Below, in pieces: positions 22,068-30,025 of a stretch of 31,865 nucleotides of DNA. Location of the stretch: contig JAWXUL010000030.1 of the NCBI GenBank assembly GCA_044432725.1, positions 1 to 31,865 on the forward strand, read 5' to 3'. Position 1 is the stretch's first letter. Each line of letters opens with the position of its first letter. A program made the position numbers and the translations under genes. The DNA comes from JAWXUK01 sp044432725 (GTDB lineage Bacteria > Bacillota > Clostridia > Oscillospirales > Oscillospiraceae). The notes beneath the pieces are model-generated. The model was not told the origin of the DNA. It did not search any database and saw nothing but the letters and a program-made list of their open reading frames with translations.

Positions 22068-22792
22068 TCCCTCACCCACTTGCTTCTAAACTTGTCACTA
22101 CCAAAGGTTTTTTCTAAATTTTCCTTAGTAAATACCTCTTCTACCAGTCCAGAAGCAATTAACTGGACTTGTATCATGGCAATCCATTGGAAATATTCTG
22201 GGACTGTTGTCAAATCGTGATGTACCACCAAAACTGTTTTCCCTTGCCCCACTAAGTCTTGTAGCAGGGAGACAATGGATTCCTCTGTTTGGATATCCAC
22301 TCCCTTAAATGGTTCATCCATCAGATAGATTTCTGCCTCTTGCATCAACGCTCTCGCCAGAAAAACCCGTTGTCTTTCCCCTCCTGACAGCTCTTTGATC
22401 TGTCTTTTGGAAAATTCATCCATTCCTAAAGCTTCCAGTGCCTTCATTGTTTTCCTTTTTTCTTCCTTTTGGGGGCTTTTCCCCCAACCTAAATTGCCGT
22501 AACATCCCATCAAAACAAGGTCAAATACAGTGGCTGGAAAGTCCCAGTCTACTGATTCACTTTGTGGCACATAGGCAATTTGTTTTTTTTTCGTCCCTTG
22601 AAAATCTACCGACCCCAAAATCGGTTTCACTTGCCCAAGGATAGATTTAAGTAAAGTGGATTTCCCTGCACCATTCGGTCCTAGTATGCCCACCAATTTC
22701 CCTTTGGGTACTTCTAAATCAATCTGCCAAAGTACTGGTCTTTCTTGGTACGCCACTGTCATGCCTTTTACCACAATCGCTTTTTCTTCCAC
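22064..22792 (-). CDS. Metal ABC transporter ATP-binding protein
   Basis: The 242-aa ATPase of the importer has the Walker A GPNGAGKSTLLKSI, Q-loop AYVPQSESVDWDFPATV, signature LSGGERQRVFLARAL, Walker B EIYLMDEPFKGVD and H-loop VLVVHHDL. VPQ.E.VDW.FP is characteristic of the Mn/Zn (TroB/MntB) subgroup. Translation starts at GTG 22792, with AAGGAG (22801-22806) eight bases upstream; the nearby ATG is out of frame. It lies 15 bases after the binding-protein gene. Confidence 0.94.
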   Translation of the reverse strand: MEEKAIVVKGMTVAYQERPVLWQIDLEVPKGKLVGILGPNGAGKSTLLKSILGQVKPILGSVDFQGTKKKQIAYVPQSESVDWDFPATVFDLVLMGCYGNLGWGKSPQKEEKRKTMKALEALGMDEFSKRQIKELSGGERQRVFLARALMQEAEIYLMDEPFKGVDIQTEESIVSLLQDLVGQGKTVLVVHHDLTTVPEYFQWIAMIQVQLIASGLVEEVFTKENLEKTFGSDKFRSKWVRE

Positions 22793-22807
22793 ATAAACAG
22801 CTCCTTT

Positions 22808-23707
22808 TTATATCAATCCCTTGACAATATGACTTAAATTTGCCTTAGCTGTCTCAATATAATTCATCCCACCCCCTAAAGAGTCAGAAAAAAGAGAATC
22901 AGAGGAAATTTTCACTTGAAATCCTTTGGCTGCCACTGCTTCTTCCAGTGCTTTGATGCTTTTATCACTGACAGAAGTTTCTGTGAAAATACATTTAATT
23001 TGATTTTCAGCAATATAATGGGCAAGGGCTGAAATATCCCCTGTGCCAGCCTCTGTTTCCGTGTTAATGCCCTGAATTCCCATGACAGTGAAGCCATATG
23101 CCTTGCCATAATAGCCAAATGCGTCATGGGCGGTGATCAAAACTCGTTGTTCTTCTGATATCTCTGCCACCTTCCTTACTATTTCTCTTTCTAATTCATC
23201 CAGTTGTTCTGTGAAAATTGCCAAGTTTTCTTGATAAAAAATGGCGTTTTCCTCATCTACGTGGCAGAGTGATTCTGCGACATAAAAGGCAGACAGCTTC
23301 CATAATTGGGTATCCCACCAGAGATGTGGGTCCACAAATCCTGTCTCTTCCTCAAAAAGCAAATATTCCATGGGAATCCCCTGTTCCAAAGAAAGAACTG
23401 TAACGCCTTCCTCTTCTAAAGTAGTAAACAGCTCGCCCATCTGCCCTTCTAGAAAATGACCATGATACAACACCACATCTGCGTGGAGCAAGGCTTGGCA
23501 ATCCTCATAGGTAGGCACATAACTGTGGGGGTCAACCCCCACGGCACAAAGCCCTGTGAGATTGACTTGCTCCCCTGCGATTTGCCAAACCATATCTTGG
23601 AGCATGGTGGTGGTTGCAACAATGTTCAGCTTATCCTCGGTAATCTCCTCTGTTTTCTGGCAAGCGACCAATTGTAAGAGGAGGAAAAATACCAACAATT
23701 TTTTCAT
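22808..23707 (-). CDS. Metal-binding lipoprotein of a Mn-type ABC importer
   Basis: The 299-aa protein is a cluster A-I substrate-binding lipoprotein with lipobox LVAC (Cys16). The predicted metal ligands are His in VGVDPHSYVPT, His in FVDPHLWWD, Glu in GINTETEAGTGD and Asp in SDSLFSDSLG. The Glu at the third position, instead of His, and the absence of a His-rich loop favour manganese (or iron) over zinc, as in PsaA, MntA and TroA. It is the first gene of a four-gene importer: binding protein, ATPase and two permeases. The start has AGGAGAC upstream. An inverted repeat at 23734-23768 is the best candidate for regulation. No metalloregulator gene is in view. Confidence 0.93.
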   Translation of the reverse strand: MKKLLVFFLLLQLVACQKTEEITEDKLNIVATTTMLQDMVWQIAGEQVNLTGLCAVGVDPHSYVPTYEDCQALLHADVVLYHGHFLEGQMGELFTTLEEEGVTVLSLEQGIPMEYLLFEEETGFVDPHLWWDTQLWKLSAFYVAESLCHVDEENAIFYQENLAIFTEQLDELEREIVRKVAEISEEQRVLITAHDAFGYYGKAYGFTVMGIQGINTETEAGTGDISALAHYIAENQIKCIFTETSVSDKSIKALEEAVAAKGFQVKISSDSLFSDSLGGGMNYIETAKANLSHIVKGLI

Positions 23708-23733
23708 AATAGTCTCCTTTTCACATTTTCTTT

Positions 23734-23768
23734 CAGGTATATCAAAAATTTGGATTTAAATGTACCTG
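23734..23768. promoter_or_regulatory. Inverted repeat upstream of the Mn importer operon
   Basis: CAGGTATAT (23734-23742) and ATGTACCTG (23760-23768) match as inverted repeats at 8 of 9 positions with 17 bases between. The site lies 27-61 bases before the start codon of the binding protein, where a metalloregulator such as MntR/TroR would act. It does not match a consensus I can quote, and no clear -35/-10 pair was found around it. Confidence 0.35.
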
Positions 23769-23903
23769 TTCCTCCGATTCACCTCAGCTTACTTCGGAGA
23801 TTTAGGGGATACTGACAATGGACTGATATCCCTTGTTCTTTTGCACTTTTCTGTTAGATGGCTTCCCTTTAGTCTATGTATCAAAAAAATTTTGGTGAAA
23901 GAT
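23769..23903. other. Non-coding stretch with two palindromes
   Basis: CTCCGA (from 23772) with TCGGAG, and GGGATA with TATCCC around CTGACAATGGACTGA (near 23806-23832), form two adjacent stem-loops between the divergent importer and flavodoxin genes. The minus-strand frame at 23789-23986 lacks a ribosome-binding site and ends at TAG/TAA in the palindromes. It may be a remnant of a mobile element or the importer's leader RNA. Confidence 0.3.
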
Positions 23904-23932
23904 TTGACTTTATGTCTTTTTTCTGGTATGAT
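23904..23932 (+). promoter_or_regulatory. Promoter of the flavodoxin gene
   Basis: TTGACT (23904-23909) and TATGAT (23927-23932) are 17 bases apart. The start would be near 23939, with a leader of about 150 bases. GGGG and CCCC pair at a distance within this leader, but I do not recognise a riboswitch. Confidence 0.65.
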
Positions 23933-24086
23933 TAAGCAACTTAGTAATTTCTGATGGTGTCTGAAGGGGTGGCGGAAGTAGATCATTCTCTATCTTCTTA
24001 TTTTATCTTTAAAATACCACAACTTTTTCAGTCTCCCCAGAAATTGTGTGAGTGCATAAACAAGCTAAAATGGAAGGAATATAAAT

Positions 24087-24503
24087 ATGAAAAAAACACA
24101 AGTTATTTACTACAGCCAGTCTGGCAACACTGAAAAGCTTGCATTAGCCATTGGCGAAGCACTTTCTTGCCCAGTGGGGAAAGTAGACAGCCCCTTAGAA
24201 GAAAAAGTTGAACTTCTATTTCTTGGCTCATCTCTTTATAAATTTGGCATTGATAAACATGTTGTACAATTTATTCAAGGGCTAAGCCCAGAAAAAGTGG
24301 AAAAAGTGGCAATCTTTGCCACCTCTTGTGGCATGGAGACAGCCTATGGGCTGTTGAAAAAGCTGTTAGAAAAACAAGGAATTTCTGTCATGGAAGAGAA
24401 TTTTTATTGCAGAGGAAAATTTCTTGCCATGAATAAAACTCGTCCCAATGAAGATGACGTAAAAAAAATTCAAGAATTTGCAAAAAAATTGGCTGAAGGT
24501 TAA
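24087..24503 (+). CDS. Flavodoxin family protein
   Basis: The 138-aa cytoplasmic electron carrier or flavodoxin-like oxidoreductase starts KKTQVIYYSQSGNTEKLALAIG, where SQSGNT is the FMN-phosphate loop. LLFLGSSLYKFGIDKHVVQFI and VEKVAIFATSCGME correspond to the two later flavin-contact loops, and NFYCRGKF follows. The length fits short-chain flavodoxins. AAGGAA lies about ten bases before the ATG. It stands alone between its own promoter and a terminator. It may replace ferredoxin under iron limitation, as flavodoxins commonly do; the neighbouring metal importer makes that attractive but unproven. Confidence 0.9.
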   Translation: MKKTQVIYYSQSGNTEKLALAIGEALSCPVGKVDSPLEEKVELLFLGSSLYKFGIDKHVVQFIQGLSPEKVEKVAIFATSCGMETAYGLLKKLLEKQGISVMEENFYCRGKFLAMNKTRPNEDDVKKIQEFAKKLAEG

Positions 24504-24567
24504 GGGTAACCCACAGCCAACTTCTTTAGATATTCAACAAAAAACAGTTCAATTCATCAAAAAAAGC

Positions 24568-24598
24568 CTCATACCCCAAGTTATCTTTGGGGTATGAG
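24568..24598. terminator. Bidirectional terminator between the flavodoxin and PAS-GGDEF genes
   Basis: CTCATACCCCAA (24568-24579) pairs perfectly with TTGGGGTATGAG (24587-24598) around a 7-base loop. ACTTTTTT follows on plus and a T-run (A-run at 24559-24565) follows on minus. Confidence 0.92.
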
Positions 24599-24622
24599 AC
24601 TTTTTTACGGTATTTATTGCTC

Positions 24623-26665
24623 TTAGTTTTCTTCTAATTCTGGTGTATACAAAGTGACCACATTTTTCCCTTTGTGTTTTGAGTCATACAGAGCCAAATC
24701 TGCATGGTGATAAAGTTCTTCATAGGTCTTGCCATGGTCTGGGTACATTGCAATGCCTAAACTTCCGTGGATGTTGTGACGAATTGTACCATCACTAAAG
24801 TCCTCGCTGATCGCAGAAAGGAGCATTTTGGCTTTTCCCATCAATACTTCCATGGTGGTAATATCACGGAGGAAAATGACAAATTCGTCACCACCCACAC
24901 GTCCTACCATATCATGAAAACGGATTCCATCTTGCAATCTTTTGCCCAGCTCTGCTAAGAGAAAATCGCCAAAAGTATGCCCTAAATTGTCATTTACATA
25001 CTTAAAGTCATCCAAATCCATAAAGAAAAGTGCGTGCTTATCTGTTGACTTGGCACGATTTAAAATTTGTGTGGCTGATTCTAAAAAAGCAACTTTATTC
25101 AGCACCTTGGTCAGTCCGTCATATTTCGCTTTTTCTTCTAAATCTTTTACTGTTTGGACGTTTACCAACTTACCAACCACTTCGGTGATTTTTTTCTCTG
25201 AATTTTCCACAGGAAGCCATGTGAGACGGCGATAACCAAAGACGTCTGATTCTGCCTCTTTCATGCGAAGTTCTAAGGTTCCCGCCTCCCCTGCCAAGGC
25301 TTGCCGTGCAAAATCTTCATAAATCCCACTGTCTTCAGGGTGTACCACACCACTTTCCAGAATTTCTTCTGGGAATTTTGCGTTGGTATTTTCAATGCCA
25401 AAAATACCTGTCATATCTTTTCTTCTGATTAAAATTTTGTTTTCGATGTCCACACGGAACAATAAATCATCGGATAATTCTTGCAATGCGTCAAATTGTC
25501 TGTTCACATCTGCCAGTTCATTTTCTTTTTCCTTTAAATCTTGGATATTTTTTAAAATGACAAGCATTTCACGAATGGAATTATCAGGATTTTTAATGGC
25601 TTTGATGGTAATTGCGTGGTATTCAAAAGTATCATCAAATGTGAGCAAGCGTGCGTGTAATACCCCTTCTTCCCCAGCGATGATTCGATCAAAAAATGCC
25701 AAATAATCATCGATATCCTCGGGATGAATGGCTCGATCTACCTCTTTTTTGTTGGGATAGTTTTCTAAAAACGCTGGGATACCATGCTCTTTTGCCATTT
25801 GTGCGTTGCGATATAAAATACGCTTTTCAATGTCATAGCGTAACAATACGCAAACAGTAGCATTTTGAATGATGGTGAAATATTGGTTGATATTCACAAG
25901 TTGTTCTTCTGTTTCTTTCAAATCATTGACGTTAATGCCACTACCTATCATTTCCACAATGGTGCCATCGGCTCGGATCAGGGGCTTGAAAATAAATTTA
26001 TGATATTCAAAAGCAGCATTTCCCTCTGCAGTGATGGTACGAGCCAAATGTTCTCCTGCTTTCCCCTCTATTACTTTTGCCATAAAATCTACAAAACCTT
26101 GAATATCCTCTGGGTGCATCACACTTTTCAGCCATTTTTCAGAAGGGAAGTTTTCAGTTGCTAAGGGAAGATGATATGCCTCTGCAGAAGCCTTACTTCG
26201 ATAAAGAGTGCGGGTAGGGATATGAAAGCGATAGAGCAAACTTTTGGAAATACTTTCTAATATTTCAACATATTGATTCATGTCCTCTTGGTTTTCTTCT
26301 ATCAAACTGTGTTCTTTCCCTTTGATTGTAATATTTAAGAGTAGAACTTCTCTCATCTCATCTAAACAGCTGATTTCAACATCACTTGATTCTGTGATAT
26401 CTTCCTTTGTGATCACAGAAATGTCAAAGATTCTGCGAAAACAATCAGGAACAGGAGTTTCCCGTTGGAAAAAGTCTTGCAGTCGCTGTCTTGACTCCTG
26501 TGGGAATATCTCTTGAAAATTAAGCTCTTTTCCTTTCCTTTGAAAGAGCTCCTGACAGTATTCGTTAGAAAAAAGAATTTTTTCGTCATTTTTATTGTAA
26601 AAAATCACAGCTTTCCCCAAGTGATTACAGGATTTCAAGAGACAATCATAAATTATTTTTTCCAT
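24623..26665 (-). CDS. Multi-PAS diguanylate cyclase (GGDEF)
   Basis: The 680-aa protein has no membrane segment and should be cytoplasmic. An N-terminal PAS-like unit (about residues 1-100) is followed by three PAS units of one type, each with a HPED motif (VMHPEDIQGF, AIHPEDIDDY and VVHPEDSGIY) and joined by short coiled linkers (DLKETEEQL, DLKEKENEL, DLEEKAKYD). The C-terminal 165 residues are a GGDEF domain with an intact active site (GRVGGDEFVIF). RFHD, five residues before it, is an RxxD inhibitory site, so it should make cyclic-di-GMP under product inhibition. The PAS repeats suggest sensing of a small ligand or redox state. ATG 26665 is preferred over an in-frame GTG at 26677. It has its own promoter. 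Confidence 0.9.
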   Translation of the reverse strand: MEKIIYDCLLKSCNHLGKAVIFYNKNDEKILFSNEYCQELFQRKGKELNFQEIFPQESRQRLQDFFQRETPVPDCFRRIFDISVITKEDITESSDVEISCLDEMREVLLLNITIKGKEHSLIEENQEDMNQYVEILESISKSLLYRFHIPTRTLYRSKASAEAYHLPLATENFPSEKWLKSVMHPEDIQGFVDFMAKVIEGKAGEHLARTITAEGNAAFEYHKFIFKPLIRADGTIVEMIGSGINVNDLKETEEQLVNINQYFTIIQNATVCVLLRYDIEKRILYRNAQMAKEHGIPAFLENYPNKKEVDRAIHPEDIDDYLAFFDRIIAGEEGVLHARLLTFDDTFEYHAITIKAIKNPDNSIREMLVILKNIQDLKEKENELADVNRQFDALQELSDDLLFRVDIENKILIRRKDMTGIFGIENTNAKFPEEILESGVVHPEDSGIYEDFARQALAGEAGTLELRMKEAESDVFGYRRLTWLPVENSEKKITEVVGKLVNVQTVKDLEEKAKYDGLTKVLNKVAFLESATQILNRAKSTDKHALFFMDLDDFKYVNDNLGHTFGDFLLAELGKRLQDGIRFHDMVGRVGGDEFVIFLRDITTMEVLMGKAKMLLSAISEDFSDGTIRHNIHGSLGIAMYPDHGKTYEELYHHADLALYDSKHKGKNVVTLYTPELEEN

Positions 26666-26759
26666 ATTTACACTCACTTTCTATCGAGAAAAATCCCTCT
26701 TTATTCTTTCCTCGTAACAAGGTGGATATGGGGATTTTTTCCTGAAAAAGGTTATTGAC

Positions 26760-26803
26760 ATACTTATACTGTTAAGTATAGCACAAAAATTGAAAACTGT
26801 CTA
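26760..26803 (-). promoter_or_regulatory. PAS-GGDEF promoter with an overlapping palindrome
   Basis: On the minus strand TAGACA (26798-26803) and TATACT (26775-26780) are 17 bases apart, with TGTGC before the -10. ATACTTA (26760-26766) and TAAGTAT (26773-26779) form a perfect 7-bp inverted repeat with six bases between, covering the -10 and start point like an operator. In the leader AAAAATCCC and GGGATTTTT (about 26690-26740) can pair into a terminator-like stem, a possible attenuator. Confidence 0.55.
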
Positions 26804-26812
26804 GAGTACCCT

Positions 26813-26856
26813 AAAAAAAAATGACCCCCACTGACCTCTATTGGGCAGTGGGAGTC
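26813..26856 (-). terminator. Rho-independent terminator of the GGDEF/binding-protein operon
   Basis: GACCCCCACTG (26823-26833) pairs with CAGTGGGAGTC (26846-26856) with one mismatch. On the minus strand it is followed by about nine T (the A-run at 26813-26821). It lies 50 bases after the stop at 26907. Confidence 0.88.
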
Positions 26857-26906
26857 GATACAAGCGTTACAGGAAATAACGACGTAAAATCACCATTTTT
26901 TCTTGT

Positions 26907-28616
26907 TTATGCGATTCCTTTTTTAATATACCACTCATCCAAACGAATATCAGAGAAATATCGAGTATTGCCAAAAACCATATCCTCTGGAAGAGAAAGT
27001 CGGTTAGAATTGATATAAATCCCTTCATCGATCAGGAACATTGGCATTTTATAAAGCATTTCTTGCTCTAACTCCACTAATTCTATCAATATTTCTTCAT
27101 ATTTTTCACTGTCTGGTGTTGTGAGCAGTTCATTGACCAAGGGATCAAATAAGCCTTCTGTGCCTAAAATTTGACTGAGCAACGCATTAGAGGAAAGATA
27201 TTCAGAATACCAATCTGCTGTATTAAAGGCTGAAAGATTTTTCATCATCATATCATAATCTGGATTGTCAAATAGCTGATTAACCTCCACTTTTGCAGTG
27301 ATCACTGTTATGCCAATCTCTTCCAGATTATCTGCGACTCTTTCCACAAAAAGTCTAGCACTGGTGTCCTCGGAATAGTAGTGAATTTTGAAGGGCCTGT
27401 CAAAATCAAAGTCTGCTTCTTCTAATAATTGTACTGCTAATTCTGGGTCATATTCTGCAAATTCCTGTGCAATATCCATTGCTCCGCCATAAAATCGAGT
27501 GGTTCGTCCTAAATATACCTCTTGCATCAAAGTATCTACATCAATGGCATGGTATATGGCTTGGCGCACTCTGACATCTTCCATTGGTTGGTGAGAACTA
27601 TTATTCTCACCACCTGATACATTAAAAATGAAGTAGCGATAGAAAAAGACGCTGACTTCATACTCGTCAAAACCTTTCATGGAGCGATAACTGATCATTT
27701 TAGACAGGTCACTGGTGGGATAATAGTCAATATCTGTGTTTTCAAAGTCCCAACAAAGAAGAATTGTTTCAATTTCTGATTGACTGTTGTTATAATATGG
27801 ATTTTGCTTCAAAATCAGGTTCATATCTTCATCAAAACCATCCACCACATACTGTCCACTATAAATGCCATGATTATTCTTGAAAAAATCATGATTCTGA
27901 GTAAGTGTGGAGACATCTTCCCCCTCTAAAATATGCCTTGGCAGAGGGACTAACTGGGTAAGCATCACATCAAAATTACTGTGCAAGGATTCTAAACGAA
28001 TGGTAATTTGATTTCCTTCCAGAGATATGCCTGAAAGAGACTCTGTTTTTCCTTGAATAAAGTCCGTGGCTCCTTGTATTTTCCGAAAAGCTGTGGTCAT
28101 ATAAGTATTCCCATCAGCATTGAGCAAAAAGGCTTGAAGGCTGAAAATCACATCTTCTGCTGTGATTTTTTCTCCATCAGACCAATATTGGTCATTTTTC
28201 ATAGTGATCACATAGGTATAGCCATCATCTAAAATTTCTAGTTTTTCAGCTAGCTTGGGGTTCACTTCTGTATAGGAACTATCTGTTTCAAAGAGCGTAT
28301 CGAACAGCAGTTGGGTCACAAAGGTGGCACTGACCCATGGGTTTGCCACATTCAGCACATTGCTAGGAGCACCCTCACTTCCGAAGGACAAGTACATGAT
28401 ATTCCCACCCAAATACCCCAGATCCTGCTCCCCACTTTGCTGACTGAGATTATAGGACAAGGGAACTGCCACAAAGAAAAAAATAATAATAGATTGTATT
28501 ATAAAGTGTTTTTTTCTAAGGCGAGATTTAATGCCTTCCACGTCTTGATTTTTTCCGTATATTTCAGGATATTTCCCTTCATATTTTTTCTCGAAGGGTA
28601 TATTTTTCTCATTCAT
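26907..28616 (-). CDS. Membrane-anchored family 5 solute-binding protein (paralogue 1)
   Basis: The 569-aa protein is a family 5 (OppA/DppA-like) extracellular binding protein held by an uncleaved N-terminal helix instead of a lipid. A charged cytoplasmic stretch of about 37 residues is followed by HFIIQSIIIFFFVAVPLSY, and there is no lipobox. The binding domain shows KLEILDDGYTYVITMKNDQY, WSDGEKITAEDVIFSLQAFL and VRQAIYHAIDVDTLMQEVYLG, typical of the family. It ends FGNTRYFSDIRLDEWYIKKG, almost the same as the paralogue at 30026. Such proteins usually deliver peptides to an ABC permease, but none is adjacent. It is 16 bases after a membrane GGDEF gene, with AGGGGAG before the ATG, so it may sense a ligand for that cyclase. 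Confidence 0.85.
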   Translation of the reverse strand: MNEKNIPFEKKYEGKYPEIYGKNQDVEGIKSRLRKKHFIIQSIIIFFFVAVPLSYNLSQQSGEQDLGYLGGNIMYLSFGSEGAPSNVLNVANPWVSATFVTQLLFDTLFETDSSYTEVNPKLAEKLEILDDGYTYVITMKNDQYWSDGEKITAEDVIFSLQAFLLNADGNTYMTTAFRKIQGATDFIQGKTESLSGISLEGNQITIRLESLHSNFDVMLTQLVPLPRHILEGEDVSTLTQNHDFFKNNHGIYSGQYVVDGFDEDMNLILKQNPYYNNSQSEIETILLCWDFENTDIDYYPTSDLSKMISYRSMKGFDEYEVSVFFYRYFIFNVSGGENNSSHQPMEDVRVRQAIYHAIDVDTLMQEVYLGRTTRFYGGAMDIAQEFAEYDPELAVQLLEEADFDFDRPFKIHYYSEDTSARLFVERVADNLEEIGITVITAKVEVNQLFDNPDYDMMMKNLSAFNTADWYSEYLSSNALLSQILGTEGLFDPLVNELLTTPDSEKYEEILIELVELEQEMLYKMPMFLIDEGIYINSNRLSLPEDMVFGNTRYFSDIRLDEWYIKKGIA

Positions 28617-28632
28617 TCAATGCTCCCCTCTC

Positions 28633-29736
28633 TTATTTTGTATTTGACGCCTGAGCAAGCGCTTTCATCGCTTTTTTGTTGTGGTACATATTTTCATCTG
28701 CTTCCACGAAGAGTTGAGGTGTTTTTAAACCATCTTTCCCCAATGTATTGATGGCATAACCAAGTGCATAGGAAATTTTGAATTGATTGCTTTCCTTTTT
28801 ATTTTCCTCTTCAGTTCGGAAGGCTAATTCTTTGATAAATATCTCTATTTCTTCTTCCCCTATCACATCTTCATAATATATAATGAATTCATCTCCACCA
28901 TATCTTCCCACAAAAGGTTTAATTCTATGGACATTAAGGGATTCTTTTAACAAAGTGGCGAAAACTGCAATCAGCTGGTCCCCTATTTTATGGCCATACA
29001 TATCATTAGTCAGTTTCAAATCATTCAGATCAATGACAACAAAGGCAGGGGTTCTCTCTTTCTCCATTGATTCTTCTTTTTGTAACAGTTCTTGGCATTT
29101 GGAACGGTTATAAAGATGGGTCGCAACGTCCACAGAAGTGACAGCTGCCAGTTCTCTGCTTTGCGCCATGACAATGGAAGTGGTAGCTAGGTTGCTGATC
29201 ACAAGATAAGCGATGATTCCTAAAATATAATAAGATGAAGTTCGTTTTTCTTCAATTCTTTCTGCTAAATCACCAGTATAACTATTTATTTTTGCAGATA
29301 AATCCGTCATACTATTGAAATGATTATCTGCTGCCAATACAATGGAATCGATATTATAAGTAGCTTCTTCTCCCTCTTCTGTTTCAGGCAGTTGAAATAG
29401 CCCCAATAAAATATACCAGTTTTCCATGACTTGATCGGCGATTTCACGGGTTTCAGGGTCCTGTAATACGAATAGCTTTTGATCACTGGCATCAGAAAGA
29501 AAAAGAATGGTCTGCTGATCAATGTAATATGTTACTTTTGGGTCCTCGTAGCCTGTGAGCATCATGCGTGTCAGTCTTTGACTGCTGGAACTTAAATATT
29601 CCACATCGGACAGGTCATTGATCACAGAATTTTGTTCAGCCATTAATTGGTTAATTTCAAAAGTAACCAAACAAAAAGTAACCACACAGAAGGACATAAG
29701 AATCCCAAAAAAGTCCCCTTTTCTTCTTTTAAACAT
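28633..29736 (-). CDS. Membrane diguanylate cyclase (GGDEF) with extracytoplasmic sensor
   Basis: The 367-aa protein has a first membrane helix (about residues 10-31), an outside region of about 140 residues that looks helical, a second helix near 175-195 (SSYYILGIIAYLVISNLATT), and a GGDEF domain from about 205. The active site is intact (GRYGGDEFIIYYED), as is VVIDLNDLKLTNDMYGHKIGD. The inhibitory RxxD is changed to RIKP, so product inhibition through that site is unlikely. It is the first gene of an operon with an anchored solute-binding protein. The start is supported by AAGGAGGG at 29743-29750, with a promoter at 29883-29911. Confidence 0.9.
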   Translation of the reverse strand: MFKRRKGDFFGILMSFCVVTFCLVTFEINQLMAEQNSVINDLSDVEYLSSSSQRLTRMMLTGYEDPKVTYYIDQQTILFLSDASDQKLFVLQDPETREIADQVMENWYILLGLFQLPETEEGEEATYNIDSIVLAADNHFNSMTDLSAKINSYTGDLAERIEEKRTSSYYILGIIAYLVISNLATTSIVMAQSRELAAVTSVDVATHLYNRSKCQELLQKEESMEKERTPAFVVIDLNDLKLTNDMYGHKIGDQLIAVFATLLKESLNVHRIKPFVGRYGGDEFIIYYEDVIGEEEIEIFIKELAFRTEEENKKESNQFKISYALGYAINTLGKDGLKTPQLFVEADENMYHNKKAMKALAQASNTK

Positions 29737-29882
29737 TCTTTTCCCTCCTTTCCTATCTGATTTTCCTTCTATTTCAAAACAAGGGAAGCAATCTCATAGC
29801 CCTGCATCTAAGGTAATGAATGCTAACTCTTCCTCGTCACAAAGAAATACTTATGGCAAAATCTAATCTTATTTTATTTAAT

Positions 29883-29911
29883 ATAATACCACAATTTACT
29901 CGTAAATGCAA
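29883..29911 (-). promoter_or_regulatory. Promoter of the GGDEF/binding-protein operon
   Basis: On the minus strand TTGCAT (29906-29911) and TATTAT (29883-29888) are 17 bases apart. The leader to 29736 is about 140 bases; nothing distinctive was seen in it. Confidence 0.6.
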
Positions 29912-29974
29912 GAATCAATAAGGAAGAAAATACGTCTTTCTTTTGCAGGAAGTTGTAAAAATTGCCCTATTAAA

Positions 29975-30008
29975 AAAGGACAAGTACCCTTTACAGTACT
30001 TGTCCTTT
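29975..30008 (-). terminator. Rho-independent terminator of paralogue 2
   Basis: AAAGGACAAGTAC (29975-29987) pairs perfectly with GTACTTGTCCTTT (29996-30008) around an 8-base loop. On the minus strand a T-run follows (A-run at 29972-29977). It separates this gene from the GGDEF operon. Confidence 0.9.
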
Positions 30009-30025
30009 GTTATAATGTTTCGGTC

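Noticed and set aside
23789..23986. A 65-codon minus-strand frame upstream of the Mn importer
   Set aside because: No ribosome-binding site and no recognised family. It could be a remnant of a mobile element, but I cannot support that from the sequence alone.
26755..26780. Plus-strand promoter TTGACA with TATAGC
   Set aside because: The spacer is 16, the -10 is poor and no plus-strand gene follows. The minus-strand promoter on the same bases is better and has a gene.
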